Below, in pieces: positions 33,793-46,186 of a stretch of DNA of 64,000 bases. Every line of letters begins with the position of its first letter. The stretch's first letter is position 1. This stretch comes from Microglena sp. YARC (lineage: Eukaryota; Chlorophyta; Chlorophyceae; Chlamydomonadales; Chlamydomonadaceae). A program made the position numbers and the translations under genes. The notes below the pieces were generated by a model. It saw nothing but the letters and a program-made list of their open reading frames with translations, was not told the DNA's origin and ran no database searches. The stretch spans positions 31,188,019-31,252,018 of the forward strand of contig CM039463.1 of NCBI GenBank assembly GCA_022414725.1, written 5' to 3'.

Positions 33793-35433
33793 TTGTCGGC
33801 AATGTCTTTGATGTTCAAAGGCATCCATTCCATCCACTTTTGTTTTCGCATCTTGGATGCCGTGTACAAACGGGTCATGCTGTCGCGGAGATCATCAACC
33901 TGCTGTAGCGCGTCCACAATGTTCTCGGGATCGCACTCAAGGAGGAGCATGTCAGCGTAAGCGTTCATATGCACCGCCAACTTGGCGTCGGCATAAGGCA
34001 CGACAGGGTGGTCCGCGGAGTGGTAATAGAGAAAACCATCCGACTTCGCAGCCTTGGCATATGTGGGCGACGCCTTGATCTCGCGGCCGCGCAGAAACGC
34101 CTGCTTGCGCGCAGCGATGGCCTCCTGAGCGGCGGCGTCGTCCTCACGAGCGGGCTGAGGAAACGCATGCTTGCGCCCCACAGTCCTGCCGTTCCCACAC
34201 CCAACGTAGCGGGCGCCGCTGGAAGAACCGCCAGGGTCCTCAGTGTCCATCGGCACCGTCTCGTTGCGCGCCACATTAGTTTGGCTCGCCGCGATCATGG
34301 CCATGACATCAGCCATGGTAATGGCGGCGGGAGATGCAGCCGCGGGAGCAGTCATTGGGCGCTTACCATAGGCGATGTTCTCGCGGGTCAGCTGCGCGAC
34401 GACCTCAGTCAAGCGAGCGTTTTCAGCGAGAGCGGGGGCGAGCGCTGCATGGGGAGAAAGACGTGGCGAGTTAGACAATGGCGTCGGCAGAGCGGGAAAC
34501 AGCGTGCGATTCACGGGCAAAACATTGGGAGGTGTACCCAAGCGGGAAGGTGAGTCCTCAATATGATCGAATGGATTGCAAACCGAGAAAAGCAGGTTTG
34601 TTCGATAATCGTCAGGCGTCAAACTATGCTCACCTGCTTGAGATTGAGCAAGGTCGGCGCAGCCTTGAGCTCGGACTCCTTAGTCGCCAGCTCGATGCAC
34701 AAAACATCCAAGGAGGACCTGGCGGTCGCCGCGGCCCCAGTGGAAGCGGCCTGGAGGTCGGACAACACTTTGCGACTCTTAGCCAGATCCTTGCCGAGGA
34801 AGTAGTGGCTGTTTAACAGCTCTTGCCTCTCGGTAGGATCGCCATTGGCCAATGCGGCATCAGTAGCCGCGCCGGAGGCGGCGAGGCGCTGCACTAGGTC
34901 AGCGACTTCGACGTCCTTAGCGGATATCTTCGCCATAAACTGCTCGGTAAGGGCCGAGTTGGCGATGGAGGCCTGGTCAAGCTGCGCGCGGAGTTGTCCA
35001 ATTTGCTCCGCCGCGATCAGGTGGTCACCCATATGCTGATGCCGCCTGCGCTCCGCGCCCGCGTCATAGCGAGCTCAGTCGTCTTCGAGGCAAGGCTCAG
35101 TCGTCTTCGAGGCAAGGCTCAGTCGTCTTCGAGGCAAGGCTCAGTCGTCGTCGGCGTCGTCGTCGGGGCCATGCCCGCGCGCAGGGGCGGGGCAGCGGGC
35201 GGGGCACCCGAGGGTGCCGCCAGACCATTGAGGCCGTCAACCAGCGGTTGCAGCGTACCCACTGAGACAGAGGGCCGCGCTTCGGCAGATGCGGACTCAT
35301 CCAGCGGAGCACCGAGCTCAGTGTCGGGCTCAGTGTCAGAAGACGCCATCCCTTCAGGATTGGTGTCGACCACTGAAATCGTAGGCTGGTCAGCCGCGTC
35401 GTTGGTTACCTTGGTGGGTTTGTGGGATGCCAT
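33793..35433 (-). pseudogene. gag: chromovirus Gag, N-terminal part
   Basis: Three successive minus-strand open frames. 35433-35119 begins MASHKPTKVTNDAADQ and is Pro/Ala/acidic. 35032-34619 is a heptad-rich coiled-coil candidate (IGQLRAQLDQASIANSALTE). 34622-33795 has a second coiled-coil-like stretch (LAENARLTEVVAQLTREN) and a helical region ending WMEWMPLNIKDIAD, which continues in frame into the main Gag after removal of the nested element. A CAG|GTGAGC donor-like site ends the second frame at 34633, so an intron is possible, though unusual for Gypsy elements; frameshifts are the alternative. A 22-bp motif is tripled at 35085-35150. Confidence 0.65.
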
Positions 35434-36170
35434 TCTGCACAGGCAACAGAATAAGTCAGTAGGCTGGACAGGAATGAGTGGTGGGCGAGAGAGGGAGAAT
35501 TACTCGCAACTTCAAGCTGCCAAAATTCACCTGCCACAGGGACTACTAAATTTTGCGAGCGTAACGAGCTGATAATGCCTCAAGCGTAACTGTATATGAC
35601 GCGTTCGTCCAGAATACGATGAGGGATAAAAGCACGGCCAAGGCACGTATCACAGGGCAACCAGGCAGGACAACAACGAATCAAAAAGCGCGACAGGATG
35701 AGCAAACGTGCAGGTGCAAAGCAACAGAAGATGATGCAGCAAGCAGGAAGAGTCGCAGGACAGGCTCGGAAGTACGCTAATTAAAGCAAGTACGGCCTAG
35801 GTGGCAAATGGAGCCTATGCTGTCCAATTGCTCAAACCCCGCTCAGGATGCCCGGGAATGGAGCTTAAGAAGCTATGACAAAAAGGGCAGGTCGTGAAAG
35901 CAAGAATCGAGCGCGTAGGCCGTACAGGGGTAGGGCAGGCTAAGAAAAGATGCCCATGCAAGACAGGTCGCAGGCGGCCTAGGGCGTGTCGAGCTGCACA
36001 GGACAGTCCCTGCGAGAACCTAACAGGCGCTACGAGCACTCGAAGCCAAACAGGGAAAAGCAGGAATAGCGAGCAGCAAATGCCAGAAAGCCGACAGGAT
36101 GTCCTGGCGGGTGCGATTAATTCGAAGAAAAATTCGTATGCGTGCGTATGTGTATGCGTGAGGTCCCTAA
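35434..36170 (-). other. chromovirus 5' leader
   Basis: Untranslated leader between the primer-binding site and the first gag frame. No further feature recognised. Confidence 0.6.
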
Positions 36171-36194
36171 GGAACGAAACCAGCTCCGCTACCA
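36171..36194 (-). other. primer-binding site, Met-tRNA type
   Basis: One base inside the 5' LTR the minus strand reads TGGTAGCGGAGCTGG then TTTCGTTCC. This resembles the complement of initiator/elongator tRNA-Met 3' ends (TGGTATCAGAGCC...GGTTTCGATCC in plants). The exact algal tRNA was not compared. Confidence 0.75.
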
Positions 36195-36195
36195 G

Positions 36196-36541
36196 TGTAA
36201 CAGCTCAGGATGCACTTAGCAGCCTGGGGGGTTAGTCTAGTGGAACAGTCTACGTGATGTATGTTTAGGTGTAAGTCGATATGCGTAAGCTAGCAGAACA
36301 GTAGGGTGTTACCTAAGTAGGGGATGTAGAGTTAATCGGATAGAACGTCTTCGTGAAGGAGTAGAAGAGTTCGTCCCGAGTAGCTCGTGTCTATGTACGC
36401 AACGTGTGCGTTGTGAGAGATGAGGCAGTACATGGGTTTGGTACTGTATCATGTGCGTTCGTCACGTGGCTTACGGGTAAGGTGTACCCGTATGCCTTGT
36501 TGGAAGGCCAGAGTACCCGTGAAGGGTTCTGTACCGTTACA
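36196..36541 (-). repeat. shared LTR (5' LTR of full element, 3' LTR of truncated copy)
   Basis: 346 bp with TGTAAC...GTTACA ends. On the low side it borders the PBS; on the high side it borders a polypurine tract (36542 on). The same LTR therefore serves as 5' end of one copy and 3' end of the next. Confidence 0.9.
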
Positions 36542-37369
36542 CTCCCCCCCCTCCAGAAGAGATGCGGACCCCGCATCTGATCGTAAGGAAGTGGGATGTG
36601 AATACCAGTCGTAGTCGTATGTGCTGTGCTCAAAATATACTTGATGAATCAAGTTGGTTTCGAAGAGAACCATTTAACATCCCTTTTGAGTACTCCGGGA
36701 AAGATAACTTTATAAATAAAGCAATCTAACCGCCGTGTCGTATGCGTCGAGTGCGATGGGTTGGGGATGGGCCCGTTTTTTTGACGTACGTCGGGACATA
36801 ACGGGCGTAACACGTGATTTCCATGCATCGACGACGTGAGGCGCACTTTTCTTGACCGCTTTGGCGAGCTCCCAAGTGTCTTGCTCAATACCGAAGTCTT
36901 GCCATCGGACCAAGTATTCGAGACGCCGTTTGCTGGAAGTGCCTATGATACGCGATTTGTCGCGCATGATGCATTGGATATTCCAAATCGGAGCGCCGTC
37001 GGAGTCAAACTCCAGCGGTTGTCCAACATGGACAACGCCATCGGAGCGCCAATGCTTTATTAAACCCACGTGAAACACGGGGTGGATACGCATCATCTTG
37101 GGCAAAGCCAAGCGGCACGCCGTGACTTGCCGGACGACTCAGGTGACCTCGTCGCGTGGACCAATGCATTCCGTAATCGTATAGGGGCCAACAAAACGAG
37201 GCGTAAATTTTGGTTTACCTGTTGCTTTGAACTTCATATTGTGAGAGATGAGGCAGTACATGGGTATGGTACTGTATCATGTGCGTTCGTCACGTGGCTT
37301 ACGGGTAAGGTGTACCCGTATGCCTTGCTGGAAGGCCAGAGTACCCGTGAAGGGTTCTGTACCGTTACA
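36542..37369 (-). mobile_element. truncated tandem chromovirus copy
   Basis: Repeats the polypurine tract and the pol 3' end (chromodomain and integrase C-terminus, frame 36710-37111) up to about 37238. There it switches directly to the LTR interior at 37239-37241 (shared TTG) and ends with 131 bp of LTR at 37369. It lacks everything between the LTR interior and the integrase C-terminal region. Confidence 0.9.
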
Positions 37370-40300
37370 GGTCAAGACCGAGACGTACACCGAGACCGAG
37401 GTCCGAGACCGTGACCCAGGTCCGAGACCGAGACCCAGGACCGAGATCGAGACCCAGACCTGGGTCCGAGACCGAGACCCAGGTCCGAGATCGAGACCTA
37501 GACCTAGGTCCGAGATCGAGGCCCAGACCTAGGTCCGAGATCGAATCCCAGGTCCGAGATCGAGACACTGACCGAGGTCCGAGACCGAGGTCCGAGACCC
37601 AGGCCGAGATCGTGACCCAGGCCGAGATCGTGACCCAGACCGAGACCGAGACCAACCACAGACCCACAGACCCGCGCAGACCCAGGGAGGGACGGGGGCG
37701 GCATTCTGGTTACCGCCCCTGTATTAGGGAGCAAACCCAGTATGGCAGGCGTACTGTTGGAGGCGGAGGAGGAGGAGGAGAAAGCGGAGGAAAGTTAGCC
37801 CTAAGGGTTCGGCGTTTCGGAGGGCCTTCGGGATACGCCAGCCAAGACCCAAGTCCGAGACCCAGGTCCGAGGTCCGAGCCCGAAGTCCGAGACCGAGAC
37901 GCAGGTGCGAGACCCAGGTCCGAGACCGAGACCCAGGTCCGAGGTCCGAGACCGAGGTCCGAGACCGAGACGTAGACCGAGACCGAGGTTCGAGACCGAG
38001 ACCGAGGTTCAAGACCCAGACCCAGACCGAGACCGAGACCCAGGTCCGAGACCGAGACGCAGGTGCGAGACCGAGGTCGAGACCGAGACCCAGGTCCGAG
38101 ACCGAGACGCAGGTCGAGACCGAGGTCGAGACCAAGACCCAGGTCCGAGGTCCGAGACGCAGGTCGAGACCTAGACCCAGACCGAGACCCAGGTCCGAGG
38201 TCCGAGACCCAGGTCCGAGATCGAGACCTAGACCTAGGTCCGAGATCGAGACCCAGACCTAGGTCCGAGATCGAGACCTAGACCTAGGTCCGAGATCGAG
38301 ACCCAGACCTAGGTCCGAGATCGAGACCGAGGTCCGGGACCGAGATCGAGGTCCGAGACCCAGACCGAGTTCGAGGTCCGTGACCGAGACTCAGACCGAG
38401 ACCGAGACCGAGACCAAGACCTAGGTCCGAGATCGAGACCGAGACGGAGGTCCGAGACCGAGACGCAGGTGCGAGACCGAGGTCGAGACCCAGGTGCGAG
38501 ACCGAGGTCGAGTCCGAGGTCCGAGACTGAGACGCAGGTCGAGACCGAGGTCCGTGACTGAGACCCAGGTCCGAGATCGAGACCCAGACCGAGATCGAGA
38601 CCTAGGTCCGAGACCGAGACCGAGACCCAGACCGAGACCCAGACCTAGGTCCGAGATCGAGACCCAGACCTAGGTCCGAGATCGAGACCCAGACCTAGGT
38701 CCGAGATCGAGACCGAGGTCCGGGACCGAGATCGAGGTCCGAGACCCAGACCGAGTTCGAGATCCGTGACCGAGACTCAGACCGAGACCGAGACCCAGAC
38801 CTAGGTCCGAGATCGAGACCGAGACCGAGACCGAGGTCCGAGACCGAGACGCAGGTGCGAGACCGAGGTCGAGACCCAGGTGCGAGACCGAGGTCGAGTC
38901 CTAGGTCCGAGACCGAGACGCAGGTCGAGACCGAGGTCCGTGACTGAGACCGAGGTCCGAGATCGAGACCCAGACCGAGATCGAGACCTAGGTCCGAGAC
39001 CGAGACCGAGACCCAGGTCCGAGATCGAGACCCAGGTCCGAGATCGAGACCCAGACCGAGACCCAAGTCCGAGATCGAGACCCAGACCGAGATCGAGACA
39101 TAGGTCCGAGACCGAGACCCAGACCGAGATCGAGACCCAGACCGAGACCCAGTTCCGATATCGAGACCCAGACCGAGATCGAGACCTAGGTCCGAGATCG
39201 AGACCCAGGTCCGAGATCGAGACCCAGGTCCGAGATCGAGACCGATGTCCGAGACCCAGACCGAGATCCAGTCCCAGGTCCGAGACCGAGACCCAGGTCC
39301 GAGATCGAGACCCAGACCTAGGTGCGAGATCGAATCCCAGGTCCGAGATCGAGACCCAGACCTAGGTCCGAGATCATATCCCAGGTCCGAGATCAAGACC
39401 CAGACCTAGGTCCGAGATCAAATCCCAGGTCCGAGATCGAGACCCAGGTCCGAGGTCGAGACCGAGACCACAGACCCACAGACCCGCGCAGACCTCACAG
39501 GAGACCCCAAGGGGGGCAGGGGGCGGCATTCTGGTTACCGCCCCCGTATTAGGGAGCAAACCCAGTACGGCAGGCGTACTGCCGGGGGAGGAGGCGGAGG
39601 AGGAGGAAAGTTAGCCCTAAGGGTTTGGTGTTCGGAGCGCTCTCGGGACACGCCAGCCGGCGTTGCGCGTGACTCAGTGGCTCGGGACCGAGATCGAGGC
39701 CCAGACCTAGGTCCGAGATCGAGAAACTGACCGAGGTCCAAGACCGAGACCCAGGTCCGTGACCGAGACCAAGGTCCGATACCCAGACCAAGACCAAGAC
39801 CCAGGTCCGAGATCGAGACCCAGACCGAGACCGAGACCCAGACCCAGGTCCGAGACCCAGGTCTGAGATCGAGACCCTGACCGAGATCGAGACCTAGGTC
39901 CGAGATCGAGACCCAGGTCCCAGACCACAGACCTGCGCAGACCCCACAGGGGACCCTATGGGGGGCAGGGGGCGGCATTCTGGTTACCGCCCCCGTATTA
40001 GGGAGCAAACCCAGTACGGCAGGCGTACTGCCGGAGGCGGAGGAGGAGGAGGAGGAGGAGGAGGAGGAGGACAAGTTAGCCCTAAGGGTTCGGCGTTCGG
40101 GATACGCCAGCCGGCGTTGCGCGTGACTCAGCGGCTCGTGACCGAGACCCAGGTCCGAGACCGAGACCCAGGTCCGAGGTCGTGGTCCGTGACCGAAACC
40201 CAGGTCCGAGACCGAGATTGAGGTCCGAGATCGAGACCCAGGTCCGAGACCGAGACCCAGGTCTGAGACCAAGACCGAGACCCAGGTCCGAGACCGAGAC

Positions 40301-42940
40301 CCAGGTCTGAGACAGAGATCGAGACCCAGGTCCGAGACCGAGACCGAGGTCCGAGACCGAGACCGAGACCGAGGTTCGAGATCGAGACCGAGGTCCGAGA
40401 CCGAGGTCCGAGACCGAGGTCTGAGACCCAGGTCCGAGATCGAATCCCAGGCCCGAGATCAACCACAGACCCACAGACCCGCGCAGACCCAACAAGGGAC
40501 CCCAAGGGGGGCATGGGGCGGCAGACTGGTTACCGCCCCTCAATTAGGGAGCAAACCAAGTACGGCAGGCGTACTGCCGGAGGCGAAGGAGGAGGAGGGG
40601 GAGGAGGAAAGTTAGCCCTAAGGGTTCAGCGTTTCGGAGGGCCTTCGGGAAACGCCAGCCGGCGTTGCGCGTGACTCAGCGGCTCGGGACCGAGACCGAG
40701 GTGCGACACCGAGGTCGAGACCCAGGTTCGAGGCCTAGATCGAGACCGAATGCAAGACCGAGAACGAGACGCAGGTTTGAGACCGAGATCGAGCTCGGAA
40801 TGCGAGACCGAGACCAAGACGCAGGTCCGAGACCGATGTCCGTGACCAAGACCGAGACCCAGGTCGAGACTGAGACGTAGACCGAGACCCAGGTCCGTGA
40901 CTGAGATCGAGGTCCGTGACAGAGACCGAGACCGAGATCCGAGACCGAGACCCAGGTCCGTGACCGAGATCGAGGTCCGAGACCAGGACCCAGGTCCGTG
41001 ACCGAGATCGAGGTCCGAGACCCAGACCCAGGTCCGAGACCCAGACCCAGGTCCGAGACCGAGACCCAGGTCCGAGACCGAGATGAAGACCCAGACTGAG
41101 ACCGAGACCCAGGTCCGAGACCGAGACCAACTACAGACCCACAGACCCGCGCAGACCTCACAGGGGACCACAAGGGGGGCAGGGGGCGGCATTCTGGTTA
41201 CCGCCCCCCAAATTAGGGAGCAAACCCAGTACGGCAGGCGTACTGCCGGAGGAGGCGGGGGCGGAGGAGGAGGAGGAAAGTTAGCCCTAAGGGTTCGGCG
41301 TTCGGAGGGCCCTAGGGACACGCCAGCCGGCGTTGCGCGTGACTCAGCGGCTCAGGACCGAGACCGAGGTCCAAGACCGAGACCGAGGTGCGAAACCGAG
41401 GTCGAGACCCAGGTCCGAGACCGAGCTCGAGATCGAGGTCCGAGACCTAGATGCAGGTCAAGACCCAGACGCAGGTCGAGACCCAGGTCCGAGATCAAGA
41501 CCCAGACCGAGGTGCGAGACCCAGACGCAGGTCCGAGATCGAGACCGAGACCCAGGTCCGAAACCGAGGTCGAGACCCAGGTCCGAGATCGAGACCCAGA
41601 CCAAGGTCCGAGATTGAGACCCAGACCCAGGTCCGAGATCGAGACCCAGACCGAGATCGAGACCGAGACCGAGACCGAGACCAACCACAGACCCACAGAC
41701 CCGCGCAGACCCCACAAGGGACCCCAGGGAGGGACGGGGGCGGCATTCTGGTAACCGCCCCCGTATTAGGGAGCAAACCCAGTACGGCAGGCGTACTGCC
41801 GGAGGAAGCGGGGGCGGAGGAGGAGGAGGAAAGTTAGCCCTAAGGGTTCGGCGTTTCGGAGGGTCTTCGGGATACGCCAGCCGGCGTTGCGCGTGACTCA
41901 GCGGATCGGGAACGAGACCGAGGTCCGAGACCGAGACCGAGGTGCTAGACCGAGGTCGAGACCCAGGTCCGCGGTCGAGGTCCGAGACCGAGACCGAGGT
42001 GCGAGACCGAGACGCAGGTCGAGACCGGTCGTAGACCGAGACAGAGGTCCGAGACCCAGGTCCGAGACCGAGACCGAGACCCGGGTCCGAGACCGAGACG
42101 CAGGTCGAGACCTAGACCCAGACCGAGACCCAGGTCCGTGGTCCGAGACCCAGGTCCGAGATCAAGACCTAGACCTAGGTCCGAGATCGAGACCCAGACC
42201 TAGGTCCGAGATCGAGACCTAGACCTAGGTCCGAGATCGAGACCCAGACCTAGGTCCGAGATGGAGACCGAGGTCCGAGATCGAGACCTAGACCTAGGTC
42301 CGAGATCCAGACCGAGGCCGAGACCGAGACCCGGGTCCGAGACCGAGACGCAGGTCGAGACCGAGACGTAGACCGAGACCGAGTTCCGAGACCCAGACCA
42401 AGATCGAGACCGAGGTCCGTGACCGAGACCGAGGTGTGAGACCGAGATCGAGGTTCGAGATCGAGACCGAGGTCCGTGACCGTGACCGAGACCGAGGTCC
42501 GAGACCAAGGTCGAGACCCAGGTCCGAGACCTAAACCGAGACCGAGACCGAGACCCAGGTCTGAGACCGAGATGAAGACCCAGACCGAGATCGAGAACCA
42601 GGTCCGAGATCGAGAGCCAGACCGAGGTCCGATACCCAGACCGAGACCGAGACCCAGGTCCGAGATCTAGAGCCAGGTCCGAGACCGAGACCCAGGTCCG
42701 AGATCGAGACTTAGCCCTAGGTCCGAGATCGAGACCCAGGTCCGAGATCGAGACCCAGACCTAGGTCCGAGATCATATCCCAAGACGCAGGTCGAGATCG
42801 AGACGTAGACCGAGACCGAGGTCCGATATCGAGACGTAGACCGAGACTGAGGTCCGAGACCGAGACGCAGGTCGAGATCAAGACGTAGACCGAAACCGAG
42901 GTCCGAGACCATGACCCAGGTCCGAGACCGAGACCCAGGT
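37370..42940. repeat. complex GAGACC satellite, block 2 (6 core units)
   Basis: Resumes the satellite after the GGTCA duplication. Core hairpins near 37698, 39527, 39978, 40528, 41190 and 41742. The first ~1.1 kb (37375-38460) is almost identical to 17230-18310 and to 46910-48010, and 40130-41340 resembles 14320-15370, showing amplification of multi-unit segments. Confidence 0.9.
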
Positions 42941-43113
42941 TACTAGGTTACCAACCTCACGCCACTGTTACTGACGCAGACTACGAGGCGGATTCCATTG
43001 GGGACCTGGAAGGAAACCAATGGTGGGCGTGGCCCACGCAGACCGAAGGCAGTCACGGGCACCAAGCATGGGGCTGCCCCAGCAGTGATGCCACCTGGGC
43101 AGCACGCCACTAC

Positions 43114-44707
43114 TTGTGCAAATCCTGGATCCGTCACTCCTCCACCTCTAAATTTTACCGTGCATATAGAATAACTCCCACCTCACACCCTGACAGGATC
43201 CGCGAGGCCATGACATCCCCCGACAGCAGCGCACCTGCACCACCGGCGCGCCTGCTCCACCTTACCTACGGATCCCAATACAAAGCCCTGCACATCACGA
43301 GCTGGCGGGGCAAGCGCTCCTACAACGACGACAAACTAGTCACTTCCACTGTTGTCCACGTTCAATGGGCCCCAACCATCATGCACAACGAACATATCAA
43401 CTCCTACACACACATGGGATACAGCATCCACCACAGCACTTCTCTTACCTCCACTACCTCCACCATACATTGGAAACCCCAATCTCACAATGCGTCTCAC
43501 CTTGTTGAACTTTTGGGACAACCAGCATACGACCAATTAACCCACACTTTTAAAACTACTCCCCCATTAACCACACACCTCAACCCTAGGAAGGACACCC
43601 ACCTTACTAACCTTCAACAACAAGGCCAATGGGCCACCTCCCCAGGATTTAATGCTGACAACCACAACCTTGTTCACAAACTTCTGAAAAATGACACACA
43701 CGACAGGCACCCAGACTGGGACATTCAACCACCCTCAGCCTACATTATACAAACAGGCATCCTCACCACTCTGGATGACCAATCCACACACACACACACC
43801 AACGTTTCATATATTTATAACCCCACTGGTCACTGTCTTGGGCACATTCCCAACGACAGACTAACCTCTCTCAAACAAAAACTATGACCACTTCAAAAAT
43901 CACCACCCTACCAAATGGAACCAACTGACCCAAGGAGGAACATACCACACTGACTTAGCTGCCCTCTTCACCAGATACAGAGCTGCTCCTGCTGCTACCA
44001 ACACTCTTTCTCCTTTTCTCTACCAAGCAGCAGCTGCTCTGGGCATTACTCACCATCGTACTTCTAACCCCCTTAGCTACGACCAAAGCCTCACCAGCTT
44101 CTCTTCTACCAGCCCTGCTGATCAGCTCTTTGGCTCCAACCAAGACCCCTTTCTTACCATCTGGACTGGGGTCTCACTGGTGGACATTCCTAACTCCACG
44201 ACACAAGCACACCAAGCTCTAAGGTGGGCCCTAGCCAGTGCTGACCATGCTGAAAATACTCTCAGCCCTACCTGCACCCTGATGCTCCTCCCTGACGACC
44301 TTGCTGCCCCTTACAAAACCCTCCTCCACCACTCCTGGATTCACTATATTGACTCCAGACCGCAGTCTGAATTTTATACTACCTCTGAAATTTGGCTTGG
44401 CAGCAAATCTCACACTCCACCCTCCACCCACAAACTACACCTCATCCTTATATGCAACCCCCACAGCCAAGATACCTATTTTCCTAAACTCCCAGATTTT
44501 ATTGACCAATGGACATACTACATGCAAAGCCTCTCCTCATCCTGGGAGCCCTCTACTATCACTCCACCTCCCACTCTTACCTTCTCTGACATTGTCATTA
44601 CTTACCCCCGGAAACTCAAATCTCTTGCCAAAATCCTTGGCAAACTCCACTCCACCAACACCCTCCTCCCTCTCTTCTTACCACTACTCACCCTTGTCTT
44701 CACCTAG
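43114..44707 (+). pseudogene. LINE ORF2 region between RT and RNase H, copy A
   Basis: Two open blocks (43114-43887 and 44180-44707) in different frames. Landmarks shared with copy B are ARLLHLTYGSQY (copy B AKLLHLLYGNQH), YIYNPTGHCLGHIP (YIYSPTGQCVGHIP) and AHQALRWALASADHA (AHKAVRWALGSAIHA). This ~550-residue region has no domain I recognise; its conservation between diverged copies suggests it is a real part of the polyprotein. Confidence 0.75.
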
Positions 44708-45805
44708 CTACCCCCTCCTCAGGCCTCCAGGTCTACACAGATGGTAGCCTAATAAAAGGTAAACCAGGGCACCCTAGTAAAATAGGAGCTGCAGTATATG
44801 TCCCGGCTGCAGGACAAAGCTACACCATCTACCCTGGGGGAATAGGGGCCACCAAAACTAACAACAGGGCAGAACTGGTAGCCATCCACCAAGCCCTTCC
44901 CAACATTGACTACGACAAATCCCTTACACTCCATACAGACAGCCTCTGCTCTCTTCAACTTATTAAAAAAATGATTCATGACCCTACCACAACAACCCGT
45001 TCCATTCATACTGAACTTCTGCAATCAATTCAAAAACACCTCATTCAACGCATCCTGCATGGCTCACACACCACTCTTTGTAAAGTCCGTTCCCACACAG
45101 GTATCCTTGGAAATGACAGGGCAGACATTCTGGCACGCAAGGCAGCTGAGCACCCTGCCTCCACCAATTTTACTGACAACACTGGGGAAATCCCCCGCCA
45201 CAATGTCTACTGGCCCACAGTTCAACCTCCTCGCACACCCATGGGAGATATTCCCCCACGCATCCTAGCCCCTAACCTTACACAAGGTATCACCTCTAAC
45301 CTGCCCACTAGCTGCCACCTTGGCCAACACCCTCTTAAAGGGATTTATGCAACCACCTGGGCTGATAACACTCCCCACCAACTTCCTCATGCAAGTAACA
45401 AATTTTGGACCTCAACCCTTATCCAACATAAAACTAAATTCCACATCCTTAAAGCCCGCTGGGGTAGACTGTGGAACCGTAAACTTGCATTCCGCTGGAA
45501 ACTCCCTTATATTACAAGCACTCACCCACCCACGAACTCCCTATGCCCCATTTGCCACACCTGTGAGGACGGAGCGGGCCACATCCTGGCGGGCTGCACA
45601 CACCGGACTTTCAAGGGGCTCTATATCAAGAGACATGACGCCGCAGTGCGACTCATCCACAAGGCCATTTGCACCGGAGCCCTGGGATCCCGCAGAATGA
45701 TCATGGACGCTGGCAAGGAAGAGGACCTCCCCAGGGGGGTCCTGGGCAAACGTCTCCCTGACTGGTTACGCCCCTCCACTATTACTGTAGCGGACTGGAA
45801 AGAGA
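44707..45805 (+). pseudogene. LINE RNase H and CCHC finger, copy A
   Basis: An open frame without a start ATG reads VYTDGSLIKG (44731 on), NNRAELVAIHQAL, LTLHTDSLCSLQLI and ILGNDRADILARKA: the four catalytic acidic residues D-E-D-D of type I RNase H are all present. About 130 residues on, C-x2-C ... GHILAGC (45544-45597) forms the CCHC finger that precedes restriction-like endonucleases in R2/NeSL-type LINEs. The frame ends at a TGA next to the endonuclease start, from which it is one base out of phase. Confidence 0.85.
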
Positions 45806-46186
45806 ATGAGACCTGATCTTGCCGTCCTACCTGACATAGACTCTCCTACCTGTATGTCTGATAAAGAACTCTGGGTTCTTGAGCTTGGATACTGCTCTGA
45901 TACCAACCATGCTACTAAGTTTATCACTAAACACGCCCAGCATGTTGAATTAGTAAATGGCCTTAGATCGGCTGGATACCTCGTTCACTATGAAGTTATC
46001 ACCGTTGGAACAACTGGTACTATTCCAACCTCTTTTTTGACTTCTATGACCACTCTTGGACTTCAGAGATCATGTGCCCTCAAACTGGCGGACACAGTCC
46101 ACTCCCACACCATCACTAGCTTTCAGAGTATTTTACAGTGCAGACGTTTTATGGAAGCACACCCCGGGTCGATACCCGGGGACTAG
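45806..46186 (+). pseudogene. LINE restriction-like endonuclease (RLE), copy A
   Basis: Reads RPDLAVLPD, then after a gap WVLELGYCSDTN, a Lys-containing helix (KFITKHAQHVELV) and VHYEVITVGTTGTIP. The R-P-D ... E/D ... K layout and the following IVVG-like strand match PD-(D/E)XK nucleases at the C-terminus of R2-group LINEs, which nick target DNA for primed reverse transcription. Copy B keeps the same residues. Assigning this domain is inference from motif order. Confidence 0.7.
46162..46181 (+). other. 8-bp GC hairpin at end of RLE frame
   Basis: CCCCGGGT, loop CGAT, ACCCGGGG. It overlaps the stop codon region of the endonuclease. A second short hairpin (TGCCTGCC..GGCA) lies near 46300 in the 3' UTR. 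Such structures may be recognised by the LINE reverse transcriptase. Confidence 0.7.

Larger units (their letters stand above)
19478..37369 (-). mobile_element. compound Ty3/Gypsy chromovirus insertion
   Basis: Inserted into the satellite with a 5-bp target duplication GGTCA at 19473-19477 and 37370-37374. Order along the plus strand: LTR (19478-19823), polypurine tract, pol, gag, nested 7.2-kb element, gag N-terminal part, leader, PBS, LTR (36196-36541), then a second polypurine tract with a 0.7-kb piece of pol and a partial LTR ending at 37369. All coding is on the minus strand. Without the nested element the LTR-to-LTR unit is about 9.8 kb. The two full LTRs are both 346 bp and differ at only a few sites, so the insertion is fairly young. 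Pol has several stops and frameshifts, so this copy is not autonomous. Confidence 0.9.

Noticed and set aside
35085..35150. 22-bp triplication as the sole cause of the frame change between the first two gag frames
   Set aside because: Collapsing it to one copy still leaves an in-frame TGA, so it does not by itself rejoin the frames.
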